Of a stretch of DNA of 64,000 bases, positions 15,116-23,009 are shown one piece after another. Under the pieces are notes generated by a model. That model ran no database searches and was not told the origin of the DNA. It worked only from the letters and a program-made list of their open reading frames with translations. This DNA comes from JBFLYN01 sp040756655 (GTDB lineage: Bacteria > Bacillota > Sulfobacillia > UBA8153). The first letter of the stretch is position 1. Each line of letters opens with the position of its first letter. The position numbers were made by a program, and so were the translations under genes. Where the stretch lies: assembly GCA_040756655.1 (NCBI GenBank), contig JBFLYN010000005.1, forward strand, positions 1-64,000, read 5' to 3'.

Positions 15116-15606
15116 GGCATCACCCCCAGCCTCCCGGTGCTTTCCGAAGACAGTATACGCCCGGCCGTCGCCTTGGGTGCATCGCATGGGGGTGGGGGTA
15201 CGCACCGGTTGGTCCAGACGCCACACACAAGGTACGACCCCAAGTGGACCGCAGGGGAACCCGGGGAAAATAGGGAGCGGACAAGGACCGGCAACAGCAC
15301 GGCCCGGGAATTCCGAATGCCCCGGGGTGAGGATGCTAGCGAGTTCTCACCTTCCGGGTCGGGAGGCTTTTCCGGGATGGTGGATGATGCTGATGGGAAA
15401 GCCGACCCTCAAGGTCGCAGCGTGGTCCGGCGGTAGTCCCGGGCCAGTTCGTAGCCATGTCCTGCCACATCTCCCCCGCGCGCAGAGGAAGGCAAAACCG
15501 GCAGGACTTGCCGGGATTCCCAACGGAGACTTGGCTGGTTTCAACACCCAGTTGGGTTCTCTGGGAAACTCCTGACCTCACACCACCCCGGGTTTCACTC
15601 ACCGCT
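15116..15606. other. 490-base gap between rpe and the small membrane gene
   Basis: No convincing gene is found. Open frames here are short, antisense to each other and lack protein-like composition. The rpe end contains a terminator (15494-15514). On the minus strand a possible paired structure joins GGGTCGGCTTTCC to GGAAAAGCCTCCCGACCC around 15347-15414. I recognise no riboswitch class. In many Firmicutes this position holds thiN or nothing. Confidence 0.4.
15494..15514 (-). terminator. Intrinsic terminator downstream of rpe
   Basis: On the minus strand CCGGCA AGTCC TGCCGG forms a 6-bp stem and is followed by TTTTGCC. It lies about 90 bases past the rpe stop codon and would end the prpC-prkC-rsgA-rpe transcript. 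Confidence 0.6.
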
Positions 15607-16284
15607 CTATACCTGCAACGTGGAAGCTCCTACCGCCCGCCGCAGCTTCTTGACCTGCAGTGCCCTATCTGGGGCTCCGAATATGAAAGAGCCCGCAACC
15701 AAGACGGTGGCTCCCGCTCGCACGACCTGTACGGCCGTCTCCTCGTTGATGCCACCATCCACCTCCAACTGGCAGGTGAGGGCCAGGTCATGCAGGTGTT
15801 TTCTGGCCTTCTCCACCTTGGGCACCACTGACGCGATGAATCGCTGCCCGCCGAAACCAGGGTCGACTGTCATCAGCAGTAGCAGGTCCAGGCTGGATAG
15901 GACTTCCTCGACAGCGACCAGGGGGGTGGCCGGGTTAATGGCCACGCCGGCCTTGGCCCCATGGTGGCGGATAGTCTCCAGGGTTCGGTGCAGGTGGGTG
16001 CAGGCCTCGGCGTGCACGGTGACCAGGTCGGCACCGGCACTGACAAAGTCAGCCACCAGGCGCCGGGGCTCTGCCACCATCAGGTGCACGTCCAAAAAGA
16101 GCCGGGTGTGGGCCCGGACCGCTTCCACCACCCGTGGTCCAAAGGACAAATTGGGAACGAATCGCCCGTCCATGATGTCCAAGTGCAAAAGGTCGGCTCC
16201 CGCCGCTTCCACATCCTGGACCTCCCGGGCCAGGTGGGCGAAGTCCGCCGACAAAAGCGATGGGGCGATCTGCACCACGCTCAT
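15607..16284 (-). CDS. rpe: Ribulose-phosphate 3-epimerase
   Basis: This enzyme interconverts D-ribulose 5-phosphate and D-xylulose 5-phosphate in the pentose phosphate pathway. The 225-residue TIM barrel shows IAPSLLSADFAHL at the N-terminus, the metal-ligand motif LHLDIMDGRFVPNLSFG, MTVDPGFGGQRFI, and VDGGINEETA with the phosphate-binding GATVLVAGSFIFG near the C-terminus. The ATG overlaps the rsgA stop (ATGA), so rsgA and rpe are coupled, as in Bacillus. Confidence 0.97.
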   Translation of the reverse strand: MSVVQIAPSLLSADFAHLAREVQDVEAAGADLLHLDIMDGRFVPNLSFGPRVVEAVRAHTRLFLDVHLMVAEPRRLVADFVSAGADLVTVHAEACTHLHRTLETIRHHGAKAGVAINPATPLVAVEEVLSSLDLLLLMTVDPGFGGQRFIASVVPKVEKARKHLHDLALTCQLEVDGGINEETAVQVVRAGATVLVAGSFIFGAPDRALQVKKLRRAVGASTLQV

Positions 16285-17168
16285 GAATACTTCCGCCTTT
16301 CGAATTCCTCGATCTCCTCGAGGAAAGCCAGGTAGTTGAGGTAGCGGCTCGGGGCCAACCGGCCCGCTTCCACTTCTGCCTTGACGGCGCAGTCTGGTTC
16401 GTGCCGGTGCAGGCAGTCGGGAAACCTGCAGTCTGGCTGCAGTCCAGCCATGTCCGGGAAGTATGAAGCCAGCTCGAACTTGTCCAGAAAGTCCAGGTCC
16501 AAGCGGCTAAAACCCGGAGTGTCGGCCACCAGGGCTGCGTTCCCTACGTCCAAAAGCTCCACCCGCCGGGTGGTGTGCCGCCCCCGGCCGCTACCTTGGC
16601 TTACCCGGCCCACCCGCAGTTCCAGGCCGGGTCGCAGCGCATTGAGGATGCTGGATTTCCCCACGCCGCTCTGCCCGGCCATTACCGATACCCGGCCGGC
16701 CAGCTCAGCGGCCAGCTCGGCTAGCCCGATGCCGCCGTTGGCGCTGATGGCAAGGGTCCGGTAGCCGGCCCCGCCATAGAGAGCAAGGAAATCCTGTACC
16801 TCTGAAGGGCGGCAAAGGTCCAGCTTGTTCAGGCACACGAGAGGGTCCAGATCCTGGTGGGCTACGAGCAACAGGAGGCGGTCCAAGAGCGGGAGCTGCA
16901 AGTCGGGGTTTTTGATGGTCACCACTACCACGGCCTGGTCCACGTTGGCCACGGGCGGGCGGACCAGCTGGTTGCGCCGGGGGAGGATCCCGGTGATCAC
17001 GCCACCTGGGCCGGGGCCGTCCTCGTAGCGCACCCAGTCGCCGGTTAGCGCAGAGAGGCCTTCCTTCCGGAAACGGCCCCGTAGTTTGCAGCTGACGATT
17101 TCCTCACCGTCCTGGACTTCGTAGACGTCCGAGAACGACCGGACAATTCTCCCGGTTCGCTCCGACAG
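16281..17168 (-). CDS. rsgA: Ribosome small subunit GTPase RsgA, apparent CTG start
   Basis: RsgA is a circularly permuted GTPase that checks 30S subunit maturation. The canonical-start frame (GTG 17033) would remove most of the N-terminal OB fold. However, homologous sequence clearly continues upstream in frame: VYEVQDGEEIVSCKLRGRF, then RKEGLSALTGDWVRYED. Between the prkC stop and GTG 17033 there is no in-frame ATG, GTG or TTG. A CTG at 17168 has AGGGAG 9 bases upstream and gives 295 residues, the usual length. The GTPase motifs appear in permuted order: CLNKLDLC (G4), MAGQSGVGKSSILNAL (G1), DTPGFSRLDL (G3). The zinc site is CRFPDCLHRHEPDCAVK. It is coupled to rpe by a 4-base overlap. Confidence 0.88.
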   Translation of the reverse strand: MSERTGRIVRSFSDVYEVQDGEEIVSCKLRGRFRKEGLSALTGDWVRYEDGPGPGGVITGILPRRNQLVRPPVANVDQAVVVVTIKNPDLQLPLLDRLLLLVAHQDLDPLVCLNKLDLCRPSEVQDFLALYGGAGYRTLAISANGGIGLAELAAELAGRVSVMAGQSGVGKSSILNALRPGLELRVGRVSQGSGRGRHTTRRVELLDVGNAALVADTPGFSRLDLDFLDKFELASYFPDMAGLQPDCRFPDCLHRHEPDCAVKAEVEAGRLAPSRYLNYLAFLEEIEEFERRKYS

Positions 17169-17189
17169 TTCACACCACTCCCTTGTCCA

Positions 17190-19142
17190 CTACGGCGTGG
17201 GCGTGAGGATCTGCTCGGACCACACCCGGTCGCCGACTTTGATCTGCAGCAGAGCCTGGGCACCGTACCACCTGACCGTGCGGGTTACCTCCTGGCCACC
17301 CATGTGCACGCCCTTGTAGATAACGCTGGCACCAGCAGTGTCGTAAAGGATCCATTCCACCACCACCGCGGTGTCGTTATCCCGGTCAGTGGGCACCAAG
17401 AACCTGATGGTTTTTTGGTTGGGAGGAGTGACCGGCCCCTTGCTGTACCAGAGCTCTACCTCCGTGCCCTCGAGCACTTCGTCACCGGGCTCGGGCAACT
17501 GGCGAGTTACCACGCCGAGGGGCTGGTCCGAGTATTCCTGGTGCACCTCGCCCTCCTGCAGGTGCAGGCCGGCCAGTCGCTGAAGCACTTCGTTGACCTG
17601 CTGGCCGCGGAAGTCCGGAACCACCACTACCCGCGCCTCGGGACCGAGGCTCACGCGGACGTCCACGAGGGTTCCCGTACCCACCCGGGTCCCCGAGGGC
17701 AGGCTTTGGCTGATGATGGCGCCCTCCGGGATCTCAGGATGGTACTCATAGGTAATGTTGCCCAGGGCCAGACCACTGCTGATGAGCCTGACATTGGCAT
17801 CTCGTTCGTTTACGCCCCTAAGATCGGGCACCACCGCCAACGGCAGGCCGAGGCTGACCACCAGCTTGACTGAGCGCCCCTTGCGCACCAGCGTACCGGG
17901 TTCCGGGATCTGCTCGATGACGTAGTTGGCCGGGACCTGGTCGTCGTACCTGTTGGCCACCTGTTCGGCCGTTAAACCTCTATCCCTGAGCACGTGCTGG
18001 GCTTGCAGGTAGACCATGCCGGTAACATCGGGCACCTCCAGGGTGGGTACATTGAGCCAGTCCCAGACCAGGTAGGCCCCGGCGGCGCCCAGCGCCGACA
18101 GCACCAGCAACACCAGTAACACCGCAACCCAGGGCCGTGTCTTGCGCCGGGCCACCGGCAACTCCTCCTCGTCCTCGTCCTCAGTGGGCCGGGCCGGGGC
18201 TGGCTCAGAACGGGTCCGGGCCCTTGCTTCTGTGGCTCGCGGCGGCGATTTCTCCACCCGACGGGGCGGCAGCGGCGATGGTCCGGGAGGATCCGGGGCG
18301 ATCTGGGCCCCGGCGGGGGCACGCACTTTGGCCAGGCACCGCCCGATGTCTGCCATCATGTCGCCAGCCGACGCGTAGCGTTCCAGCTGGTTTTTCTCCA
18401 GTGCCCGCATGACCAGGCGATCCACGTCCAGGGGAATAGTCAAATTCAGGGAGCGGGGCGGCACCACTCTCTCGTGCATGTGCTTTAGCGCGATGGTGAC
18501 CGCACTTTCGCCCTGGAAAGGCAGCGTGCCGGTGAGCATTTCGTAGAGCACCACGCCCAAAGAGTACAGGTCCGACTTGGCTCCCGTGAGCCCGCCCCGG
18601 GCTTGCTCCGGGGAGAAGTAATGAACGGAACCTATGATGGTCCCGGTATGGGTCAGCGTGGCACTGGTCATGGCCCGGGCGATGCCGAAATCGGTAACCT
18701 TAACCTTGCTATTGCGAGTTAGCATGATGTTGTGGGGCTTGATGTCCCGGTGTATGATCCGGTTCTGATGGGCGTGTTCCAGGGCTTCACAGATCTGATA
18801 GGCAATATCCAGAGCCTCTACCACCGGCAGGGGCTTGCCTTCCTGGATCCGCTCTTTGAGGGTGCGCCCGTCGATGAGTTCCATGACTATATAGTGGGTG
18901 TCGCCGTCGTTTCCCACATCGTAGATGCTGACAATGTTCTGGTGGGAAAGACTGGCGGCGGCCTGCGCCTCCCGCCTGAAGCGCCGCAGGAAGTCCTCGT
19001 CGGTGGCAAACTGGGGACGCAGCACTTTCACGGCCACCGGGCGGTTGAGCACGTTATCGTGAGCGCGGTACACCAGGGCCATGCCGCCCCCGCCGATCTT
19101 GGCCACCAGTTCGTACCGCCCACCCAGCTTCTGGCCGATCAC
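17190..19142 (-). CDS. prkC: PASTA-domain Ser/Thr protein kinase PrkC
   Basis: This is a membrane Ser/Thr kinase that senses muropeptides or lipid II through extracellular PASTA domains and influences growth, translation and spore germination. The N-terminal kinase domain (about 10-270) has the glycine loop IGGGGMALVYRAHD, the lysine in VAVKVLRPQ, the catalytic HRDIKPHNIML and VTDFGIARA. A basic/acidic juxtamembrane region is followed by one membrane helix (WVAVLLVLLVLSALGAAGAYLVW) and three PASTA repeats starting VPDVTGM, VPDLRGV and VPDFRGQ. The ~75-residue tail has no repeat. The GTG start overlaps the prpC stop, coupling kinase and phosphatase. The 650-residue length is normal. Confidence 0.96.
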   Translation of the reverse strand: MIGQKLGGRYELVAKIGGGGMALVYRAHDNVLNRPVAVKVLRPQFATDEDFLRRFRREAQAAASLSHQNIVSIYDVGNDGDTHYIVMELIDGRTLKERIQEGKPLPVVEALDIAYQICEALEHAHQNRIIHRDIKPHNIMLTRNSKVKVTDFGIARAMTSATLTHTGTIIGSVHYFSPEQARGGLTGAKSDLYSLGVVLYEMLTGTLPFQGESAVTIALKHMHERVVPPRSLNLTIPLDVDRLVMRALEKNQLERYASAGDMMADIGRCLAKVRAPAGAQIAPDPPGPSPLPPRRVEKSPPRATEARARTRSEPAPARPTEDEDEEELPVARRKTRPWVAVLLVLLVLSALGAAGAYLVWDWLNVPTLEVPDVTGMVYLQAQHVLRDRGLTAEQVANRYDDQVPANYVIEQIPEPGTLVRKGRSVKLVVSLGLPLAVVPDLRGVNERDANVRLISSGLALGNITYEYHPEIPEGAIISQSLPSGTRVGTGTLVDVRVSLGPEARVVVVPDFRGQQVNEVLQRLAGLHLQEGEVHQEYSDQPLGVVTRQLPEPGDEVLEGTEVELWYSKGPVTPPNQKTIRFLVPTDRDNDTAVVVEWILYDTAGASVIYKGVHMGGQEVTRTVRWYGAQALLQIKVGDRVWSEQILTPTP

Positions 19143-19894
19143 ACGCCGTCACCTCCCCCCGCCCGGCCAATGCCGGCCACCAGCACGGTAATGTTGTCGT
19201 TGCCGCCCCGGGCGTTGGCCATTTCCACCAGCTGGTCACCTAGCCCGGCCAGGTCCCGGCAACCGTTTATCGCCTCCAATATCTCTTCGCTGGCCACCAG
19301 GTTGGTCAGTCCGTCGGTACACATCACAATTATGTCACCATCACAGACGGCGTGCTCGGCAATGTCGATGTTCAGCCGGGGTTCGGTGCCCAAGGCCTTG
19401 GTAAGGAGATTCCGCTGGGGATGGCGCATGGCTTCTCGTTCTCCCAGCTCGCCGTTTTGCACCATGGCTCCTACCACCGAATGGTCCGCAGTCAAGCGCT
19501 GCAGCCGGCCCTTGCGGACCAGGTAGGCCCGGGAGTCGCCCACATGCGCAAGCACCAGCCGGTCTGCGGCCCACAGGGCCGCGGTAAGGGTGGTGCCCAT
19601 GCCGGAGTAGCCAAAAGTGTCCAGCGCCACCCGGTACACCCGCTCGTTGGCGGCGGCACACGCCGTAGCCAGGGCGCACTGCAGGTCTTCGCCTCCGCCA
19701 GCATGCACCTCCAACCATCGCCTGGTCTCTTCCACCGCCAGCCGGGACGCCACTTCTCCGGCCTCAAAGCCGCCCATGCCGTCGGCCACCGCCATGAGCA
19801 CCGGCCGGCACCCGGTCATGAGCTGGCACAGGCAGTAATAGTCCTCGTTGGCCTCGCGGACCCGCCCCACATCACTGGCGACGCTTGCCAGCAT
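19139..19894 (-). CDS. prpC: PP2C-type protein phosphatase PrpC
   Basis: This is the metal-dependent Ser/Thr phosphatase that opposes PrkC. The roughly 251-residue product carries the PP2C motifs SDVGRVREANEDYY, MAVADGMGGFEAGEVASRLAVE, LAHVGDSRAYLVR, CTDGLTNLV and GGNDNITVLVA, which supply the metal-binding aspartates. ATG 19894, with GGGGAG 8 bases upstream, gives the family-typical start; the longer frame reads into rlmN. It overlaps the rlmN 3' end by about 20 bases and prkC by 4 bases, indicating one transcript. Confidence 0.95.
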   Translation of the reverse strand: MLASVASDVGRVREANEDYYCLCQLMTGCRPVLMAVADGMGGFEAGEVASRLAVEETRRWLEVHAGGGEDLQCALATACAAANERVYRVALDTFGYSGMGTTLTAALWAADRLVLAHVGDSRAYLVRKGRLQRLTADHSVVGAMVQNGELGEREAMRHPQRNLLTKALGTEPRLNIDIAEHAVCDGDIIVMCTDGLTNLVASEEILEAINGCRDLAGLGDQLVEMANARGGNDNITVLVAGIGRAGGGDGV

Positions 19895-20939
19895 CCACTT
19901 CACTCCCCGACCATCTCTGCCTAAGCTGGCCGCATGCACCATCTACCTGGGTGCCTAGTTCGCGGCGCACTGTCACCGCCGTTCCAAAACCTTGGAGCGT
20001 GGCCACAAACGCCCGCACCCGTTCTGGAGGACTGCGGCGATAGCCACTGGCTTCCACCGGGTTCAAAGGTATGAGGTTCACATGACCTTGCACTGCCTTG
20101 ACCAGCCCGGCCAGCCTCCTGGCATCCATTTCCCGGTCGTTGATCCCATCCACCAGGACATACTCAAAGGTCACCCGGCGTCCGGTGGCCTTGGTATAAT
20201 CGGCACAAGCCGCCACCAGTTGGTCGATGCTGGCCCGGCCCGCCGCCCCGGGCATGAGCCGGCGCCGGGTTTCATCATCGGCGGCGTGCAGGGAAACTGC
20301 CAGGTTCACCGGCAGTCCTTCCCGGGCCAGCCTCCGGATTTCCGGTACCATTCCGCAGGTGGAGATGGTGATGGACCGGTGACCGATGCCGGTTCCGGCC
20401 GGGTCGTGCAACTGCCGGATGGCCTTGAGCACTGGTTCGTAGTTATCCAGTGGTTCCCCGGTGCCCATCATCACCACCCGGCTCACACGCTGCCCGCTCC
20501 GGTCTTCGCTGATCCTCAATACCTGATCGACGATCTCGCCGCTGGAGAGGTTCCTTGCCCATGACCTGCCGGAGGCGCAGAACTGGCAACCCATCCTGCA
20601 CCCGGCCTGTGATGAGACACAGGCGGTAAGGCCGAACCGGTAGAGAAGCGCTACGGCTTCCACCACCAACCCGTCTTCAAGGCGCATGGCATACTTTACC
20701 GACCCCGAGCCCTCGTCCTCGCGCCGCTCGTGTATCCAGCAGGCATCCAGCAGGGCCCCAGCGGATAGCTGCTCCCGGAAAGCTGCCGGCAAGTTGGTCA
20801 TGGAGTCAAAGCTGCGGGCCTGCGCCGCATACATCCAGCGCCAAAGTTGTTTGGCCCGGTAGGGAGGTTGACCGTACGCTTTGCAGACCTGTTCCAGCTC
20901 ACTCAGGGACTTGTCTTTGAGCCGCACCAGCCTGTTCAC
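19872..20939 (-). CDS. rlmN: Dual-specificity 23S rRNA/tRNA adenine-C2 methyltransferase RlmN
   Basis: This is a radical SAM enzyme that methylates C2 of A2503 in 23S rRNA and A37 in some tRNAs. The 355-residue protein contains the N-terminal KQLWRWMYAAQARSFDSMTN segment and the cluster motif CVSSQAGCRMGCQFCASG (CxxxCxxC). It also has VVMMGTGEPLDNYEPVLKAI, ISTCGMVPEI, LAVSLHAADDETRRRLMP and the RLMN signature YVLVDGINDR. GTG 20939 with AGGAGAGGTCAGGA upstream is chosen over the longer frame from 21293, which overlaps rsmB. The second catalytic Cys lies near the C-terminus in VDGACGQL. Confidence 0.95.
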   Translation of the reverse strand: MNRLVRLKDKSLSELEQVCKAYGQPPYRAKQLWRWMYAAQARSFDSMTNLPAAFREQLSAGALLDACWIHERREDEGSGSVKYAMRLEDGLVVEAVALLYRFGLTACVSSQAGCRMGCQFCASGRSWARNLSSGEIVDQVLRISEDRSGQRVSRVVMMGTGEPLDNYEPVLKAIRQLHDPAGTGIGHRSITISTCGMVPEIRRLAREGLPVNLAVSLHAADDETRRRLMPGAAGRASIDQLVAACADYTKATGRRVTFEYVLVDGINDREMDARRLAGLVKAVQGHVNLIPLNPVEASGYRRSPPERVRAFVATLQGFGTAVTVRRELGTQVDGACGQLRQRWSGSEVDAGKRRQ

Positions 20940-20983
20940 TCCTGACCTCTCCTCACTATTCGTCCTTTTGACGGGCTTTCCTG

Positions 20984-22327
20984 CTAGGTATATTTGGCCA
21001 GTCTTGCCATGAAAAACCCGTCGGTGCCGTGGCGTTGGGGCCAGAGCTCTACGTATCCCCGGTCGGTCACGGCCCCTGTCAGCGAACTTGGGAGCCAAGG
21101 CCGGGGGTCGTCCAGCCGGAACTGGGGGTGGTCTTGCAGGAAACCTTCCACCACCCCGGGTCCTTCCGGCCCGGTCAGGGTACAGACGCTGTACACCAGC
21201 ACCCCTCCGGGTCGCACGCAGGCGCTGGCTCCTTCCAGGAGCTCTCGCTGGAGGCGAGTAAGGCCGGGTATGTGCCGGGGCTTTTTGCGCCACCGCGCAT
21301 CCGGGCGGCGCGCCAGCACACCCAGGCCAGAGCAGGGAGCATCCAGCAGCACCCGGTCAAAGACCCAGCCTTGTGGCAGACGCCTGGCGTCTCCCTGGGT
21401 AACTTCTACGTGGCAAAGCCCAAGACGAAGGGCGTTTTCGCGAATCAGCTGCAACCGCTGCTCGTTGATATCGTTGGCCACCACTCGCCCGTCCACGCCT
21501 ACCAGTTCGGCCAAGTGCATGGCCTTCCCGCCCGGCGCCGCGCAGGCGTCCAGCACTTCCTGGCCGGATTTAGGATCCAGGAGCTGGGCCACGATCATGG
21601 ACGCTTCGTCCTGGACCTGGAAATGTCCCTGGGCAAACCCGGGTACCTGCCGGATGTTGCCCGGTGCTAGGAGTTCCACCGCCGCCGGGTGGTGAAGGCC
21701 GGTCTTCCAGCGGATGCCCTCGGCGTCCAGGCACCGGGTGAATGCGTCCACCCCGGTGCGGAGGGTGTTGATGCGAACCGTAAGTCGGGGCGGCTGGTTG
21801 TTCCACCGGCATAGCGACGCGGTCTCCTCAAGGCCGATCCTGTCCAGAAACACCGCCACAATCCACTCGGGATGGGAGTGCACCAAGGCCAGGTGCTGGG
21901 CAGGGCTCTCGTCCAGGGCCGGGTATGGGAGTTCTTCTGCCCTGTGCCGGGATAGCCGGCGGAGAACGGCATTGACCAACCCGGTTAGCCAGCGCGGCTG
22001 GCGGTGGAGCAGCTTGACGGTTTCGTTGACTGCCACCGGGCCCGGGATGTTCTCCATGTACAGCAGCTGGTAGGCACCCAGCCTAAGAGCCGCCCTGACC
22101 CATGGGTCACAGCTGGCCAGCGGGCGGTTGAGATAGCGGGACAGGGCCCAGTCCAGCGTGTTTTGCCGCCGGACCGTCCCGTAGGCCAGCTCCGTGGCCA
22201 GTCTCCGGTCTGGCCCGGTCAGCTCCGGCAGGCCTTGAAGTACCGATTCCAGCGCCAAGTCGGCGTAGGCGCCCCTGGTGTCCACGGCGTGGAGAGTCCG
22301 GAGCGCCGCCTGGCGCGCGCCGGCCAC
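20984..22327 (-). CDS. rsmB: 16S rRNA (cytosine967-C5)-methyltransferase RsmB
   Basis: RsmB (Sun) methylates C967 of 16S rRNA. The N-terminal NusB-like domain starts ARQAALRTLHAVDTRGAYADL and includes RLATELAYGTVRRQNTLDW. The SAM domain shows VLDACAAPGGKAMHLAEL, then DRVLLDAPCSGLGVLARRPD and LVYSVCTLTGPEG with the two catalytic-site cysteines. GTG 22327 lies immediately after the stop of the upstream protease gene and gives 447 residues, typical for RsmB. No good ribosome binding site is seen, so translation may be coupled. The longer frame adds 47 non-conserved residues. Confidence 0.94.
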   Translation of the reverse strand: MAGARQAALRTLHAVDTRGAYADLALESVLQGLPELTGPDRRLATELAYGTVRRQNTLDWALSRYLNRPLASCDPWVRAALRLGAYQLLYMENIPGPVAVNETVKLLHRQPRWLTGLVNAVLRRLSRHRAEELPYPALDESPAQHLALVHSHPEWIVAVFLDRIGLEETASLCRWNNQPPRLTVRINTLRTGVDAFTRCLDAEGIRWKTGLHHPAAVELLAPGNIRQVPGFAQGHFQVQDEASMIVAQLLDPKSGQEVLDACAAPGGKAMHLAELVGVDGRVVANDINEQRLQLIRENALRLGLCHVEVTQGDARRLPQGWVFDRVLLDAPCSGLGVLARRPDARWRKKPRHIPGLTRLQRELLEGASACVRPGGVLVYSVCTLTGPEGPGVVEGFLQDHPQFRLDDPRPWLPSSLTGAVTDRGYVELWPQRHGTDGFFMARLAKYT

Positions 22328-22328
22328 C

Positions 22329-23009
22329 CTAGCGCCGGCGGCTGTCGCGCAGCACCAGCAAGCGCAAAAGCTGGGCCACTGCCATGGCCGTAGCTGCCAA
22401 GTAGGTGAGGGCGGCCGCATCCAGCACCGCACGGGTGGGCGGGACCTCACGGGACGTGATAAACCCACCGGATTCCAGCAGGGCCAGGGCCCGCGACGAC
22501 GCGTTCTTCTCTACTGGCAAGGTGACCACGTGAAAGAGCACTGCCGCGCCAAAGAGCACGATCCCCAGGTTCATGAGGCCCATGCTGTCTATGAACAGCC
22601 CGATGAGAAACAAGGGAAACGCGGCCGAAGACCCAAAGCCGGCCACCGGCACCAGGCTGTTACGCAAGTTCAGCGGGTAGTAGCCGGTATGGTGCTGGAT
22701 GGCGTGACCTACCTCGTGGGCAGCCACTCCCAACGCGGCCACCGAGTTACTCTCGTACACGCCCGGAGATAGTCTCAGGATCCGCTGCCTGGGGTCATAA
22801 TGATCCCCCAACGCCCGGTTGGTGCGTTCAACTCGCACGTTGTCCAGGCCGGCGTTGCGCAAAAGCTGCCTGGCCACCTCAGCTCCGCCCAGCCTGCTGG
22901 TGGACGCTACCCGCGAATAGGTGTCGAATGCGCCTCTGACCCGGGACTGGGCGTACAGGGCAAAGAGCAAAACGGGCAGCACCAGGATGAAAGTGCTGTC
23001 AAAGAACAT
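22329..23009 (-). CDS. YugP-type membrane zinc metallopeptidase
   Basis: This is a 226-residue membrane protease of the zinc-peptidase family that includes Bacillus YugP. It has an N-terminal membrane helix (FILVLPVLLFALYAQ) and an NRALGDHYDPRQRILRLSPGVYES segment. The catalytic motif is AAHEVGHAIQHHTGY (HExxH). Two more hydrophobic stretches follow (SSAAFPLFLIGLFI, LGIVLFGAAVLFHVVTLPVE). The physiological substrate is not known. Its ATG directly follows the fmt stop (TAGATG) and its stop abuts the rsmB start, so it is embedded in the translation-linked operon, an order seen in many Clostridia. Confidence 0.93.
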   Translation of the reverse strand: MFFDSTFILVLPVLLFALYAQSRVRGAFDTYSRVASTSRLGGAEVARQLLRNAGLDNVRVERTNRALGDHYDPRQRILRLSPGVYESNSVAALGVAAHEVGHAIQHHTGYYPLNLRNSLVPVAGFGSSAAFPLFLIGLFIDSMGLMNLGIVLFGAAVLFHVVTLPVEKNASSRALALLESGGFITSREVPPTRAVLDAAALTYLAATAMAVAQLLRLLVLRDSRRR

